DNA of 64,000 bases from Loktanella sp. IMCC34160 (GTDB taxonomy: Bacteria; Pseudomonadota; Alphaproteobacteria; Rhodobacterales; Rhodobacteraceae), in the NCBI RefSeq assembly GCF_004145845.1, contig NZ_SELP01000003.1:1-64000 (forward strand). Direction: 5' to 3'. The notes under the pieces are model-generated. The model was given only the letters and a program-made list of their open reading frames with translations, had not been told where the DNA came from and ran no database searches. The position numbers and the translations under genes were made by a program. This document shows positions 24,808 to 34,076 of the stretch, piece after piece (the stretch's first letter is position 1; the number at the start of each line of letters is the position of its first letter).

Positions 24808-24854
24808 CCCTCCTAAGGGGCAGGTTACAGGTTCGAATCCTGTCGGGGTCACCA
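24808..24854 (+). repeat. attR: right 47-bp direct repeat
   Basis: This is an exact copy of 8345-8391, the 3' half of tRNA-Arg(CCT) including the T arm and CCA. It lacks the 5' half of a tRNA, so it is the right attachment site and not a second tRNA. Core genome resumes directly after it. Confidence 0.95.
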
Positions 24855-24859
24855 TGCCG

Positions 24860-25372
24860 CTATCTGGACAGCGCCTCGATCATCGGGGCCGGGTCGGGAA
24901 AGCGTTCGCGCCCCTGCCATTGCATCAACACCTCGATTGGCTGGCCGTTCACCCCGGTGAAGTTGCCCGAGATGTCGCCCCGGAACCGCATGTATTTCTC
25001 GGCGACTACGCCAAAGCTGTCAGACAGGAACTGGCGGCCGTCCCGGTCACACAGAAATTGCCCGACGCCCGAGCCATCTTCATTGCGGACGGTCTTGCCT
25101 TCGCATTCCATCGACAGCCGGTCGTTCCAGTAGAAGAAGTTCGAATCCCCGTTCGGACGCCCGACGATAAAGCCGTAAAGAACGATCAACTCGCCATCCT
25201 CCATCCGGAAGACCGTGGTGGCAAAAAGGGCGATCCCACCGACCCGCTCGCCCAGATAATTCTGGCGCGGCACATCCCGGACCCGCGGTTCGGTTGGCAA
25301 CAAAACCTCTGCCCGCAGCGGAGAAACGAGCCCCAGGCAGACGAAAAGGCTACTCCAGAATACGCGTGCCAA
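24860..25372 (-). CDS. Predicted secreted protein of unknown function
   Basis: From TTG 25372 the frame encodes 170 residues that start with a clear signal peptide (LARVFWSSLFVCLGLVSPLRA). The mature part has LPTEPRVRDVPRQNYLGERVGGIALF and FYWNDRLSMECEGKTV, with two cysteines. This pattern occurs in a family I know only as a conserved Rhodobacteraceae hypothetical. The frame stays open to 25564 and an ATG at 25465 is possible, but only the TTG puts the signal peptide at the N-terminus. Its stop lies only 6 bases beyond the island's right end. Confidence 0.7.
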   Translation of the reverse strand: MARVFWSSLFVCLGLVSPLRAEVLLPTEPRVRDVPRQNYLGERVGGIALFATTVFRMEDGELIVLYGFIVGRPNGDSNFFYWNDRLSMECEGKTVRNEDGSGVGQFLCDRDGRQFLSDSFGVVAEKYMRFRGDISGNFTGVNGQPIEVLMQWQGRERFPDPAPMIEALSR

Positions 25373-25463
25373 TGTGCTACCCCCGTTCAAAGGTTTCGCC
25401 CGCCCGGTTGCATCGGACCGGTTTCCGGGCAAAGTCTTGTCCAAGTTACCTGTTCCGAGTGCC

Positions 25464-25817
25464 ATGACAAAGCCCGCCATCGACCAAATGCAGGAAGTCG
25501 CGATCGCCGAGATCGCAACGGGCGATCCGCACAGGATCCGGCTGGTCGTGCAGAAACTTGCCAAGGGTTGGCCGGAAGAGAAGGCGCTGACGCTTTGTTT
25601 CGCCCTGACCGCCGCCGCATCCCATTTCGAAGACCTGATGCGCCCGACGGGGCGGATGCAGGATGCCGCGGCGAAAGCCTACAAGATGGCGGCCCTGGTC
25701 GCGGCGGATGTTCTTGCGATCGAGGCAATGGGGTTGGCCCCGGCCCGCGCGCGGGACCTCTTGATCTACTGGAAAAGGGTCGATCCTTACTTTTTGCATC
25801 CCGAAGGACGGAAGTAG
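25464..25817 (+). CDS. Unknown soluble protein (117 residues)
   Basis: The ATG at 25464 opens a 117-residue, mostly helical protein (MTKPAIDQMQEVAIAEIATG...) that is alanine-rich and ends DPYFLHPEGRK, with no signal peptide or membrane segment. The longer frame from 25374 is not preferred because the added part faces the divergent secreted-protein gene. It converges on the winged-helix regulator gene 3 bases after its stop. No family is recognised. Confidence 0.65.
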   Translation: MTKPAIDQMQEVAIAEIATGDPHRIRLVVQKLAKGWPEEKALTLCFALTAAASHFEDLMRPTGRMQDAAAKAYKMAALVAADVLAIEAMGLAPARARDLLIYWKRVDPYFLHPEGRK

Positions 25818-25820
25818 CGC

Positions 25821-26525
25821 TCAAACCATCCGGATCACATCCTTGTCAATGGCGAGCACATAGCCCCGGCGCGCGATGTTCTTGACCAGAAGTTCCGACA
25901 TCATCTGGTTGCCAAGACTGTCGCGCAGCCGCTTGATCCGCGTCGCCCCGGCCGCTTCTTCGCAATCCACCTCGGACCGACCGGAAATCACCGCCTCGAT
26001 CTGGGCCCCCGTCAGGATCTCGTCGTCCATCCGCGCCTCGGCCAGCACGGACAGGGTTTCGATGGCCGCGTCCGTCAGCTTGAATTCGAAGTTATTCAAC
26101 AGCACGACATTCTGGTCCCGGCTGATCAACAGGGAATTCACCTCGATCCCCTTGCGTTCGATCTGGCCCATCCGTCGATTCAGGACGATCAGCATGACAA
26201 GAAAGGCAACCGCCGCGATCAGAAGGGCCGTCGAGAAGACCAGCAACACGAAGATCACAAACCGGTAGCTGTCCAGCGTCTCCGAGAACGCCGTGCCGGA
26301 CTGCGCAAGGATTTCCAAGAGCTTGATTTCCGCCTGCGCCGTCAGGTCGTCATTTTCCACGAACAGGCGTTCGACCCGTTCGTTGAATGCATTCGCGTCG
26401 GGAAGGTTGCTGAACAGGACAATGGCGGCCAGCGCCAGCAGTCCGACAATCGCCGCGATCCCAACAACGACGACCCTGTTTCCGGTCGTGCGCGCCTCAA
26501 TAGCGGAGGTAGAATTCTCCTGCAC
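25821..26525 (-). CDS. Membrane-anchored winged-helix regulator
   Basis: The protein (234 residues from GTG 26525) has two membrane segments, about residues 17-38 (VVVVGIAAIVGLLALAAIVL) and 89-114 (FVIFVLLVFSTALLIAAV), enclosing a short periplasmic loop. A cytoplasmic C-terminal winged-helix domain follows (about 145-234), with GAQIEAVISGRSEVDCEEAAGA-like helices and KNIARRGYVLAID at the end. The fold is OmpR/ToxR-like but reversed: DNA-binding at the C-terminus and membrane anchor at the N-terminus. The GTG has GGGAAG just upstream and overlaps the preceding gene by 29 bases; an ATG at 26573 is also open. Confidence 0.75.
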   Translation of the reverse strand: MQENSTSAIEARTTGNRVVVVGIAAIVGLLALAAIVLFSNLPDANAFNERVERLFVENDDLTAQAEIKLLEILAQSGTAFSETLDSYRFVIFVLLVFSTALLIAAVAFLVMLIVLNRRMGQIERKGIEVNSLLISRDQNVVLLNNFEFKLTDAAIETLSVLAEARMDDEILTGAQIEAVISGRSEVDCEEAAGATRIKRLRDSLGNQMMSELLVKNIARRGYVLAIDKDVIRMV

Positions 26526-26778
26526 TCGCTTCCCTTTCCTCAAGTCCGCTGTCGTCGAAGGTGTCGAGCACATTCAACAGTTGCCAGCCGCCTTGGGCAA
26601 GCCGATCCTGCAACTGGGCTTCGGCATTGTCGACGGAGCAATCCCCACGGATCTCGGCCACACCATAGTGGAGCCGAAGCGGGCTGTCCTGCTTTGCCTT
26701 GTAATCCGCATAGCAAGCGGCAGCGGCGCCATTCGCGGCGACGCCAAGCAACAGGGTAAGGGCGAGTGCGTTTTTCAT
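26497..26778 (-). CDS. Small secreted protein of unknown function
   Basis: The 93-residue product starts at ATG 26778 with a signal peptide (KNALALTLLLGVAANGAAAA) and a mature part of about 72 residues with two cysteines (CYADYKAKQDSPLRLHYGVAEI, then GDCSVDNAEAQLQDRL). It lies upstream of, and overlaps, the membrane-anchored winged-helix regulator. The overlap suggests a functional pair, for example a periplasmic partner for the regulator. The family is not recognised. Confidence 0.72.
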   Translation of the reverse strand: MKNALALTLLLGVAANGAAAACYADYKAKQDSPLRLHYGVAEIRGDCSVDNAEAQLQDRLAQGGWQLLNVLDTFDDSGLEEREASAGEFYLRY

Positions 26779-26946
26779 GGCGCTACTCTGTGCATGGGGC
26801 GTGTTGATATTCAATATCCGATCCGGGACGCCCCCCGCTATCACCTATCCGCCGGTCGATATTGTGTGTCCCGTCCGGATCGCCCCACCCTTCCCTCATC
26901 CCTTGGCGCGGTTCTGCCGTCGTCTGACCAGATGAAAGGAAGACCC

Positions 26947-27396
26947 ATGAAAAAGCCCCTGATCGCACTTCTTCTTTCCGCGACGATCGCGTGGACCGGC
27001 GCGGCGCCAACCGCCGTGCAGGCCGGTGATGACGAAGACCTTCTGCGGATTCTGCTGGGGATCGCGACGGTCGCCATCATTGCCGATGCGGTCAATGACC
27101 GGCGCAACCAGTCGCAACCGGCGAACAACGGACAGAACTGGAACCACCACGTCATCCCGTCGCGTCAGCGCGTGCTGCCAGCCGAATGCGTGGTCGAGGT
27201 GGATGTCCGCCGTGGCCGCGACATCACGATGCTGGGCCGCCGCTGCATGGAACGGAATTATCGTTGGGCGAACCGCCTTCCGGAACAATGCGAACTGACC
27301 GTCGAAACCCGTCGGCATGATCGCAGCGGTTACAGCATTCCTTGCCTGCGCCGCGCCGGATATGAAATCGGGCAACGCCGCGTGCGCCAGTACTGA
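26947..27396 (+). CDS. Predicted periplasmic protein of unknown function
   Basis: The 149-residue protein has a signal peptide (KKPLIALLLSATIAWTGAAP, cleavage near VQAGDD), a short hydrophobic stretch (LLRILLGIATVAIIADAV) and a basic, Arg-rich C-terminal domain with four cysteines (AECVVEVDVRRGRDITMLG, RRCMERNYRW, QCELTVETR, SIPCLRRAGYE). The cysteine spacing suggests two disulfides. ATG 26947 follows AAAGGAAG. A perfect-stem terminator lies at 27447-27483. The family is unknown to me. Confidence 0.75.
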   Translation: MKKPLIALLLSATIAWTGAAPTAVQAGDDEDLLRILLGIATVAIIADAVNDRRNQSQPANNGQNWNHHVIPSRQRVLPAECVVEVDVRRGRDITMLGRRCMERNYRWANRLPEQCELTVETRRHDRSGYSIPCLRRAGYEIGQRRVRQY

Positions 27397-27446
27397 CCAC
27401 CTATCGAGCAGTGACGCGGCGCCCCATCCTGTCGCGTCACACCCCC

Positions 27447-27483
27447 GGGGCGGAAGGGTCGGGCATGGCCTTCCGCCCCAACT
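27447..27483 (+). terminator. Terminator after the periplasmic protein gene
   Basis: An 11-bp perfect stem, GGGGCGGAAGG at 27447-27457 and CCTTCCGCCCC at 27469-27479, is followed by AACTTTT. It lies between the stop at 27396 and the rnhB start at 27526. Confidence 0.65.
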
Positions 27484-27525
27484 TTTCCGGTTGCAGCGCG
27501 GGGCCGGATCAGGGCAGTCAAAGAT

Positions 27526-28162
27526 ATGGTGAAACCTGTCCCGGACCTGTCCTTCGAAACCGCCGCGCAAGCCCGCGGGCTGGCCCGCGTCGCCGGTGTG
27601 GACGAGGTTGGCCGCGGTCCGCTGGCCGGGCCGGTCACTGCCGCGGCGGTCATCCTGCACCCCGACCGGATTCCCGAGGGCCTAAACGATAGCAAGGCCC
27701 TGACCGAGAAACGGCGTGCGGCGCTTTATGACATCATCCTGCGCGATGCCGAGGTGTCCATCGCCCATGCCACCGTTGAAGAGATCGACAGCCTGAACAT
27801 CCTGCGGGCCTCGCATCTGGCCATGGAACGCGCGGTTGCCGGGCTGCCCACGCGGCCCGATCACCTGTTGATCGACGGCAACATGATCCCGCGCGGCCTG
27901 ACCCAATCGGCCGAAGCGATCGTGAAGGGCGACGCCCGGTCCCTGTCGATTTCGGCGGCCTCAATTGTGGCAAAAGTGTGCCGCGACAGGCTCATGGTGG
28001 GATTGGCGCAACAGTTCCCCGGCTACGGGTGGGAAAAGAACGCCGGATACCCCAGCCCGGCCCATAAAACCGCCCTTCAAAATCTTGGTGTGACCCCACA
28101 CCATAGACGGTCGTTCAAGCCGGTGCACAATATCTTGTATCAAGGCAAAACAGTAACCCCTT

Positions 28163-28164
<2 letters not shown>
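27526..28164 (+). CDS. rnhB: Ribonuclease HII
   Basis: RNase HII removes ribonucleotides embedded in DNA and RNA primers. The 212-residue protein carries the four metal-binding acids: D26 and E27 in VAGVDEVGRGPLAG, D117 in LLIDGN, and D136 in KGDARS. The C-terminal helix with GYGWEKNAGYPSPAH is also typical. The start ATG 27526 gives the usual family length. The ccrM gene follows about 90 bases on, in a pairing seen in other Rhodobacterales genomes. Confidence 0.97.
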
Positions 28165-29363
<1,199 letters not shown>

Positions 29364-29423
29364 TCTAGAAGTTTACCGAACTACCGCCGGTGCCTGTGGC
29401 CAATAGAACCACGGCACGAACTT

Positions 29424-29452
29424 CCCCGCCGTGTCCTACGGCGGGGTTTTTT
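29424..29452 (+). terminator. Rho-independent terminator after ccrM
   Basis: CCCCGCCG at 29424-29431 pairs with CGGCGGGG at 29439-29446 and is followed by six T residues. It separates ccrM from the convergent alkane hydroxylase gene. Confidence 0.88.
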
Positions 29453-29460
29453 CGTGTGCC

Positions 29461-30597
29461 CTAGCGCGGCATCGGGGTGGTGCCGGCCTTGTAGGGTTCC
29501 CAATCCGTGATCTCGGGGTAGTAGCGCGCGCGCCAGCTGCGGACCCGCGGGTTCATCACCCGCCGCCACAAGGGCGGAACAAGCGCGGCCAGCGTCATGA
29601 TCGGATAGCCAAAGGGCAGCTGCGGGGCATCGGCATCGTCATAGGTTTGCAGCAGCGGGAACCGCCGGTCGGGTTTGTAGTGATGATCCGAATGGCGTTG
29701 CAGGTTGATCAGCAGCCAGTTGGACGCCCGGTGATCCGCATTCCACGAATGGCGCGGCAGAACGTGTTCGTATTTCCCTTCGCCCAGGTGCTTCCGGGTC
29801 AGTCCGTAGTGTTCCACGTAGTTGACCAGCTCCAGCTGGAACACGGCCCAGAAGGCCTGTGTCGCGAACATGAAGACGCCCCACCAGTTGCCGATCAGGT
29901 AGGACAGAACGACAAAACCCACCTCAAGCGCCCAATAGCGCCAGAACGGATTGATCGGGTGCCACCACGGCAGGGACTTGCGGGCCAGCATCGCCTGTTC
30001 AGCCCGGAAGGATGACACAAGGCTTTCGCGAAGCACCCTTGGGAAAAACCGGTGGAACCCTTCGTTGTAGCGGGCGGTCACCGGATCGCGGGGGGTGCCG
30101 ACATAGCGGTGATGCACCAGCAGATGTTCCGACCGGAAATGGCCGTAAAGAACCGATCCCAGCAGGATATCCCCCAGCCAGCGTTCGAACCGGTTTCTCT
30201 GGTGCATCAATTCGTGGCTGTAGTTGATCCCGATCGTGCCCGAGACCACGCCCAGAACCGCGAACAAGGCCCATTCGCTGATGCCGTTCAGATGGTCGGA
30301 GCGGGTCACATAGGCCATGATCCCGAAGATGGTCAGCAATTGCAGCGGCACCCAGACCACCGTGACCAGTTGATACCAGAACAGGCCCTCGGGCGGGGTA
30401 TCCAGATCCGCGTTGTCAGAGTAACGGCCAAGGATCGCATCCAGCCCGGAGAACAGATACCAAGTCGCCAGCGGCAAGAGCGCGATGGTCCAACCGCCCT
30501 GCGTCGCACTGATCCATGCCAGCGGGATCAACCCGAGCGACAGCCAGAACGGCAGGGCCCGCGTCAACCGGGACATCTGCTCTGCGGGAACGATCAT
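29461..30597 (-). CDS. alkB: Alkane 1-monooxygenase (AlkB-type membrane di-iron hydroxylase)
   Basis: AlkB enzymes hydroxylate the terminal carbon of alkanes in the inner membrane, using rubredoxin as electron donor. The 378-residue protein has about six membrane segments and the diagnostic histidine boxes: H128-E-L-M-H132, H158-x3-H162-H163 (HLLVHHRYVGTP), NYVEHYGL near 259, and RHSDHHYKP near 301. ATG 30597 follows GGAGGTG; an in-frame start at 30627 is less likely. No rubredoxin or rubredoxin reductase gene lies nearby, so the electron partner must be elsewhere. Confidence 0.93.
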   Translation of the reverse strand: MIVPAEQMSRLTRALPFWLSLGLIPLAWISATQGGWTIALLPLATWYLFSGLDAILGRYSDNADLDTPPEGLFWYQLVTVVWVPLQLLTIFGIMAYVTRSDHLNGISEWALFAVLGVVSGTIGINYSHELMHQRNRFERWLGDILLGSVLYGHFRSEHLLVHHRYVGTPRDPVTARYNEGFHRFFPRVLRESLVSSFRAEQAMLARKSLPWWHPINPFWRYWALEVGFVVLSYLIGNWWGVFMFATQAFWAVFQLELVNYVEHYGLTRKHLGEGKYEHVLPRHSWNADHRASNWLLINLQRHSDHHYKPDRRFPLLQTYDDADAPQLPFGYPIMTLAALVPPLWRRVMNPRVRSWRARYYPEITDWEPYKAGTTPMPR

Positions 30598-30661
30598 CGG
30601 AACACCTCCACACCCTTCGACGGGCAAAGCCTAGCGTCAAAGGCCAGACTTGCCCAAGCGG

Positions 30662-31720
30662 TCAATTGCCGCTTTGCGCGAGGTCAAACACCTTCCGCAT
30701 CACCGTTGGCAGATCAGAGGGGCGAAAATCGGGCGGGTCCAAGAAGTCGCCGCGCGCCGGGGTGCGATCCAGCGGAACGGTCGCCTTCATCACCGTCAGC
30801 CGCAGGTGGAAATGGGTGAATGTGTGCCGGACCTCTGCCCCGATATCACGCCATTCGCCGCGGATCGGTGGGGCCGGGTCTGGTGTGACCTCGGCCCAGT
30901 CGGTGCCGGGCCAACCGAGCATCCCGCCCAGCAGCCCACTGTCGGGCCGCCGTTCCAGAAGATAGGCCCCGTCGATGCGACGCGCGACATAGGCAATGCC
31001 GCGACGGACGGGCTTGGCCTTTTTCGGTTCTTTGCGGGGCAGGGTCGATGCGGTGCCTTCGGCCCGTGCCTTGCAGGGAACACGCCACGGGCAGATGCCG
31101 CAGGCCGGGTTCTTCGGGGTGCAGATCGTCGCGCCAAGGTCCATGACCGCCTGGGCATAGTCGCCGGGCCGATCTGTTGGGGTCAGGATCGCGGCAAGGT
31201 CTGTCAATTCCGCTTTGGCCGCAGGCAAGGGAGTGTGCACATCGTGCAGCCGCGCCATCACCCGTTCAACGTTGCCATCCACCACTGTCGCCGGTTCGTC
31301 AAAGGCAATCGCCGCGATGGCAGAGGCGGTGTAGGGGCCGATACCGGGAAGCGTGAGCAGCGCCGCGCGCGTGTCCGGAAACACGCCGCCATGATCGGCC
31401 ACAACGGCCCGCGCACATTTCAGAAGGTTCCGGGCGCGGGCGTAATACCCAAGGCCCGCCCATTCGCCCATCACATCGGCATCCGCCGCCGCGGCCAGAT
31501 CGGCCACCGTGGGCCAACGTGCCGTGAACCGGTGAAAATAATCGCGCACCGCGGCCACGGTGGTTTGCTGCAACATCACCTCGGACAGCCAGACGCGATA
31601 GGGATCGGGCCGGATGCCCGCCTTGCGGTCCGCCGGACCGATCCGCCACGGCATCACGCGGGCATGTCTGTCGTACCATTCCAGAAGATCGGCGCTTTGC
31701 GCCCTGACCTCGTCACGCAA
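30662..31720 (-). CDS. mutY: A/G-specific adenine DNA glycosylase MutY
   Basis: MutY removes adenine mispaired with 8-oxoguanine. The 352-residue protein has the helix-hairpin-helix glycosylase core with E47 (LSEVMLQQT) and catalytic D148 (TVVDGNVERV), the iron-sulfur cluster ligands C200, C207, C210 and C216, and a C-terminal NUDIX-like domain (about 235-350) that reads 8-oxoG. The spacing C-x6-C-x2-C-x5-C is exact. It is divergent from the dciA-dsbA-like operon. Confidence 0.97.
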   Translation of the reverse strand: MRDEVRAQSADLLEWYDRHARVMPWRIGPADRKAGIRPDPYRVWLSEVMLQQTTVAAVRDYFHRFTARWPTVADLAAAADADVMGEWAGLGYYARARNLLKCARAVVADHGGVFPDTRAALLTLPGIGPYTASAIAAIAFDEPATVVDGNVERVMARLHDVHTPLPAAKAELTDLAAILTPTDRPGDYAQAVMDLGATICTPKNPACGICPWRVPCKARAEGTASTLPRKEPKKAKPVRRGIAYVARRIDGAYLLERRPDSGLLGGMLGWPGTDWAEVTPDPAPPIRGEWRDIGAEVRHTFTHFHLRLTVMKATVPLDRTPARGDFLDPPDFRPSDLPTVMRKVFDLAQSGN

Positions 31721-31785
31721 TGTTTATGCCCCTGTCCGCATGGTTTCGCTGGCACCTTCCGCCAAGGGGTCTAGAATAGTGCGCG

Positions 31786-32316
31786 ATGGACAAAACGCCA
31801 CGGCATAAAGGGACCACGCGCGGGTTTTCGAGGGTCGCAACGCTGACCCAATCGCGGATTCGCAAGGCGTCGGAAACCCGTGGATTCGCGCAAAGCCGCC
31901 TGTTGACCCATTGGGTCGAGGTTGTGGGCGAAGGGATCGCTGCCATTGCCCGCCCGGTCGAGGTTTCCTATGGCCGGGGCGGTCTTGGCGCGACGCTGAC
32001 GCTTCTTACGACCGGCGCGCAGGCCCCGATGCTTGAGATGCAGAAGGACGCGATCCGGGAAAAGGTCAACGCCTGCTACGGATACAATGCCATCGCCCGG
32101 ATTCGTGTGACCCAGACCGCGCCAACCGGCTTTGCCGAGGGCCGCGTCGAATTCACGCCTGCCCCGAAACGCGCCGCGCCGCCCGAAGCCGACCCCGAGG
32201 TAACCGCGCGGGCGGCGGAAATCGCCACTGGAATCGACAGCACGGAATTGCGACTTGCACTTGAACGGCTGGCGTCCAATGTTCTGACCAAATCGAAACG
32301 CAATCAAAATACATAA
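31786..32316 (+). CDS. DciA/DUF721-family protein
   Basis: The 176-residue protein has the DUF721 core (ETRGFAQSRLLTHWVEVVGEGIAAIARPVEV) followed by a compact alpha/beta segment with LLTTGAQAPMLEMQKDAI and a charged C-terminal extension. DciA members load or stimulate the replicative helicase DnaB in bacteria lacking DnaC, which fits an alphaproteobacterium; that role here is inferred. It starts the operon that continues, after 9 bases, with the DsbA-like gene. Confidence 0.85.
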   Translation: MDKTPRHKGTTRGFSRVATLTQSRIRKASETRGFAQSRLLTHWVEVVGEGIAAIARPVEVSYGRGGLGATLTLLTTGAQAPMLEMQKDAIREKVNACYGYNAIARIRVTQTAPTGFAEGRVEFTPAPKRAAPPEADPEVTARAAEIATGIDSTELRLALERLASNVLTKSKRNQNT

Positions 32317-32325
32317 GGCCGATCC

Positions 32326-32955
32326 ATGAACCGTCGCACCCTTCTTGCCAGTACCGCTGCCGCGTTTGCCTTGGGCACCGTCCGCACTTTCGCCCAAGAG
32401 GCGGCAGAGGCCGAGGCGCCCGCATCGCGCGTGGTCGAAATGACGATGGGTGCCGAAGACGCCCCGGTGACCGTTCTGGAATACGGGTCGTTCACCTGCC
32501 CGCATTGCGCGAGCTTCCATTCGGATTTCTTCAAGCAGATGAATGCCGACTACATTCAAACCGGGAAGGTCCGCTTTATCTATCGGGAACTGGTGCGCAA
32601 CCGGGTGGATATCTGGGCCGGGATGCTGGCCCGCTGCGGCGATCCGATGCGCTATTTCGGGGTCAGTGACCTGCTGTTCGACAATCAGGAAACCTGGCTG
32701 TCCTCCGGCGACCCCGTGACCATCGCGGACGAGTTGCAGAAAATTGGTCTTGCCGCAGGCTACAGCGCTGACGACCTAGATGCCTGTTTCACCGATGCCG
32801 AACTGGCGCAAGAGATCCTTGCCACCAGTGAAGCGAATGCAGAGGCCGACGACATCACCGGCACGCCCACGGTCTTCATCAACGGGGAACGGCAGCGGCT
32901 GACCAACTATACCGATTTCGCCGCCGCAATCGACGCAGCCCTGCCCGCAGAATGA
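32326..32955 (+). CDS. DsbA-family thiol-disulfide oxidoreductase, secreted
   Basis: The 209-residue protein starts with a Tat-like or Sec signal (MNRRTLLASTAAAFALGTV...), then a thioredoxin fold with the redox motif C58-P-H-C61 and the cis-proline loop TGTPTVFING. The insert is all-helical. The closest types are DsbA/DsbG-like proteins (thioredoxin_4 class) that keep periplasmic proteins oxidised or isomerised. Its stop overlaps the CoA-transferase start by 4 bases. Confidence 0.9.
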   Translation: MNRRTLLASTAAAFALGTVRTFAQEAAEAEAPASRVVEMTMGAEDAPVTVLEYGSFTCPHCASFHSDFFKQMNADYIQTGKVRFIYRELVRNRVDIWAGMLARCGDPMRYFGVSDLLFDNQETWLSSGDPVTIADELQKIGLAAGYSADDLDACFTDAELAQEILATSEANAEADDITGTPTVFINGERQRLTNYTDFAAAIDAALPAE

Positions 32956-34076
32956 CCCCGCTTGCAGGCCTGAAGGTCGTCGAACTGGCACGGATTCTGG
33001 CCGGCCCCTGGGCTGGCCAAACCCTTGCCGATCTGGGGGCCGAGGTTATCAAGGTCGAAAGCCCGGCTGGGGATGACACCCGCACATGGGGCCCGCCGTT
33101 CATCGAACGGGACGGCGACAAATCTGCCGCTTATTTCCACTGCTGCAATCGTGGCAAGAAATCCGTCTGCGTCGATTTCCGCACCCCTGAAGGGCAGGAA
33201 CAGGTTCGCAGGCTGGTTGCCGACGCGGATGTGGTGATCGAAAATTTCAAGGTCGGCGGGTTGTCCAAATATGGTCTGGACTTCGCCAGCCTGTCCGCCG
33301 CCAACCCCGGCCTGATCTACTGTTCTGTCACCGGGTTCGGTCAAGATGGACCCTATGCCCACCGGGCCGGATACGACTATATCATTCAAGGCATGTCCGG
33401 CCTGATGTCGATCACCGGGGAACCGGATGGCCAGCCGCAAAAGGTCGGCGTCGCGATCACCGATATCTTTACCGGGGTCTACGCTGCCACGGCCATCCTT
33501 GCCGCGCTGCATCAGCGTGGACAGACCGGCAAGGGGCAGCACATCGACATGTCGCTGTTCGACGTCGCCACGTCCATCACCGCGAACCAGGCGATGAACT
33601 ACCTGTCCATAGGCACGCCGCCGATGCGCATGGGCAACGCCCACCCGAACATCGTGCCTTATCAGGTCTTCGATTGCTTGGACGGGTTCATCATCATCGC
33701 GGTTGGCAACGATGGGCAGTTTGCCAAGCTTTGCACCCTGTTGGGATGTCCAGAGCTGGCCACCGACCCGGCCTATGTCACCAACGCGGATCGCCTTGAA
33801 AATCGTGCCGCCCTTGTTGACCAGCTGATGGCCCGTACGCGCAACTGGTCCAAGGCGGATCTTCTTGCCGGATGCGAGCGCGCGGGCGTGCCCGCCGGGC
33901 CGATCAACGACATGGAAGAGGTCTTTGCCGATCCGCAGATCGTGCACCGGGGGATGGAAATCCGTCCCGATGGCGTGCCCGGCGTCCGGACGCCGATCAC
34001 CTTTTCCGGGGCACAGCTGTCGCTGGCCGACGCCTCGCCCAAGCTGGGGGAACATCAGGCCCTTCTGGACGACTAG
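32952..34076 (+). CDS. CaiB/BaiF-family (class III) CoA-transferase
   Basis: The 374-residue protein belongs to the class III CoA-transferases, which move CoA between carboxylic acids through an enzyme-bound aspartyl-CoA. Family features include the N-terminal [25 protein letters not shown]-like glycine-rich start, the [10 protein letters not shown] segment, [12 protein letters not shown], and HIDMSLFD near residue 200. The physiological acid pair is not evident. It starts inside the DsbA-like stop (ATGA) and ends convergently over the last bases of lpxK. Confidence 0.92.
   Translation: MTPLAGLKVVELARILAGPWAGQTLADLGAEVIKVESPAGDDTRTWGPPFIERDGDKSAAYFHCCNRGKKSVCVDFRTPEGQEQVRRLVADADVVIENFKVGGLSKYGLDFASLSAANPGLIYCSVTGFGQDGPYAHRAGYDYIIQGMSGLMSITGEPDGQPQKVGVAITDIFTGVYAATAILAALHQRGQTGKGQHIDMSLFDVATSITANQAMNYLSIGTPPMRMGNAHPNIVPYQVFDCLDGFIIIAVGNDGQFAKLCTLLGCPELATDPAYVTNADRLENRAALVDQLMARTRNWSKADLLAGCERAGVPAGPINDMEEVFADPQIVHRGMEIRPDGVPGVRTPITFSGAQLSLADASPKLGEHQALLDD

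Larger units (their letters stand above)
8345..24854. mobile_element. Integrative and mobilizable element inserted in tRNA-Arg(CCT)
   Basis: A 47-bp sequence from the 3' half of tRNA-Arg (8345-8391) recurs perfectly at 24808-24854, and a tyrosine integrase ends 14 bases before the right copy. The interval of about 16.5 kb carries mobilization genes, antirestriction, restriction-modification, repressor and excisionase-like genes, and is visibly less GC-rich in several parts (about 14-19 kb). No type IV secretion genes are present. I therefore read it as an integrative and mobilizable element that needs a helper for transfer. Both ends and the integrase look intact. Confidence 0.93.

Noticed and set aside
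24808-24854. Possible second tRNA-Arg gene
   Set aside because: Only the 3' half is present; the acceptor 5' strand and D arm are missing, so it is attR.
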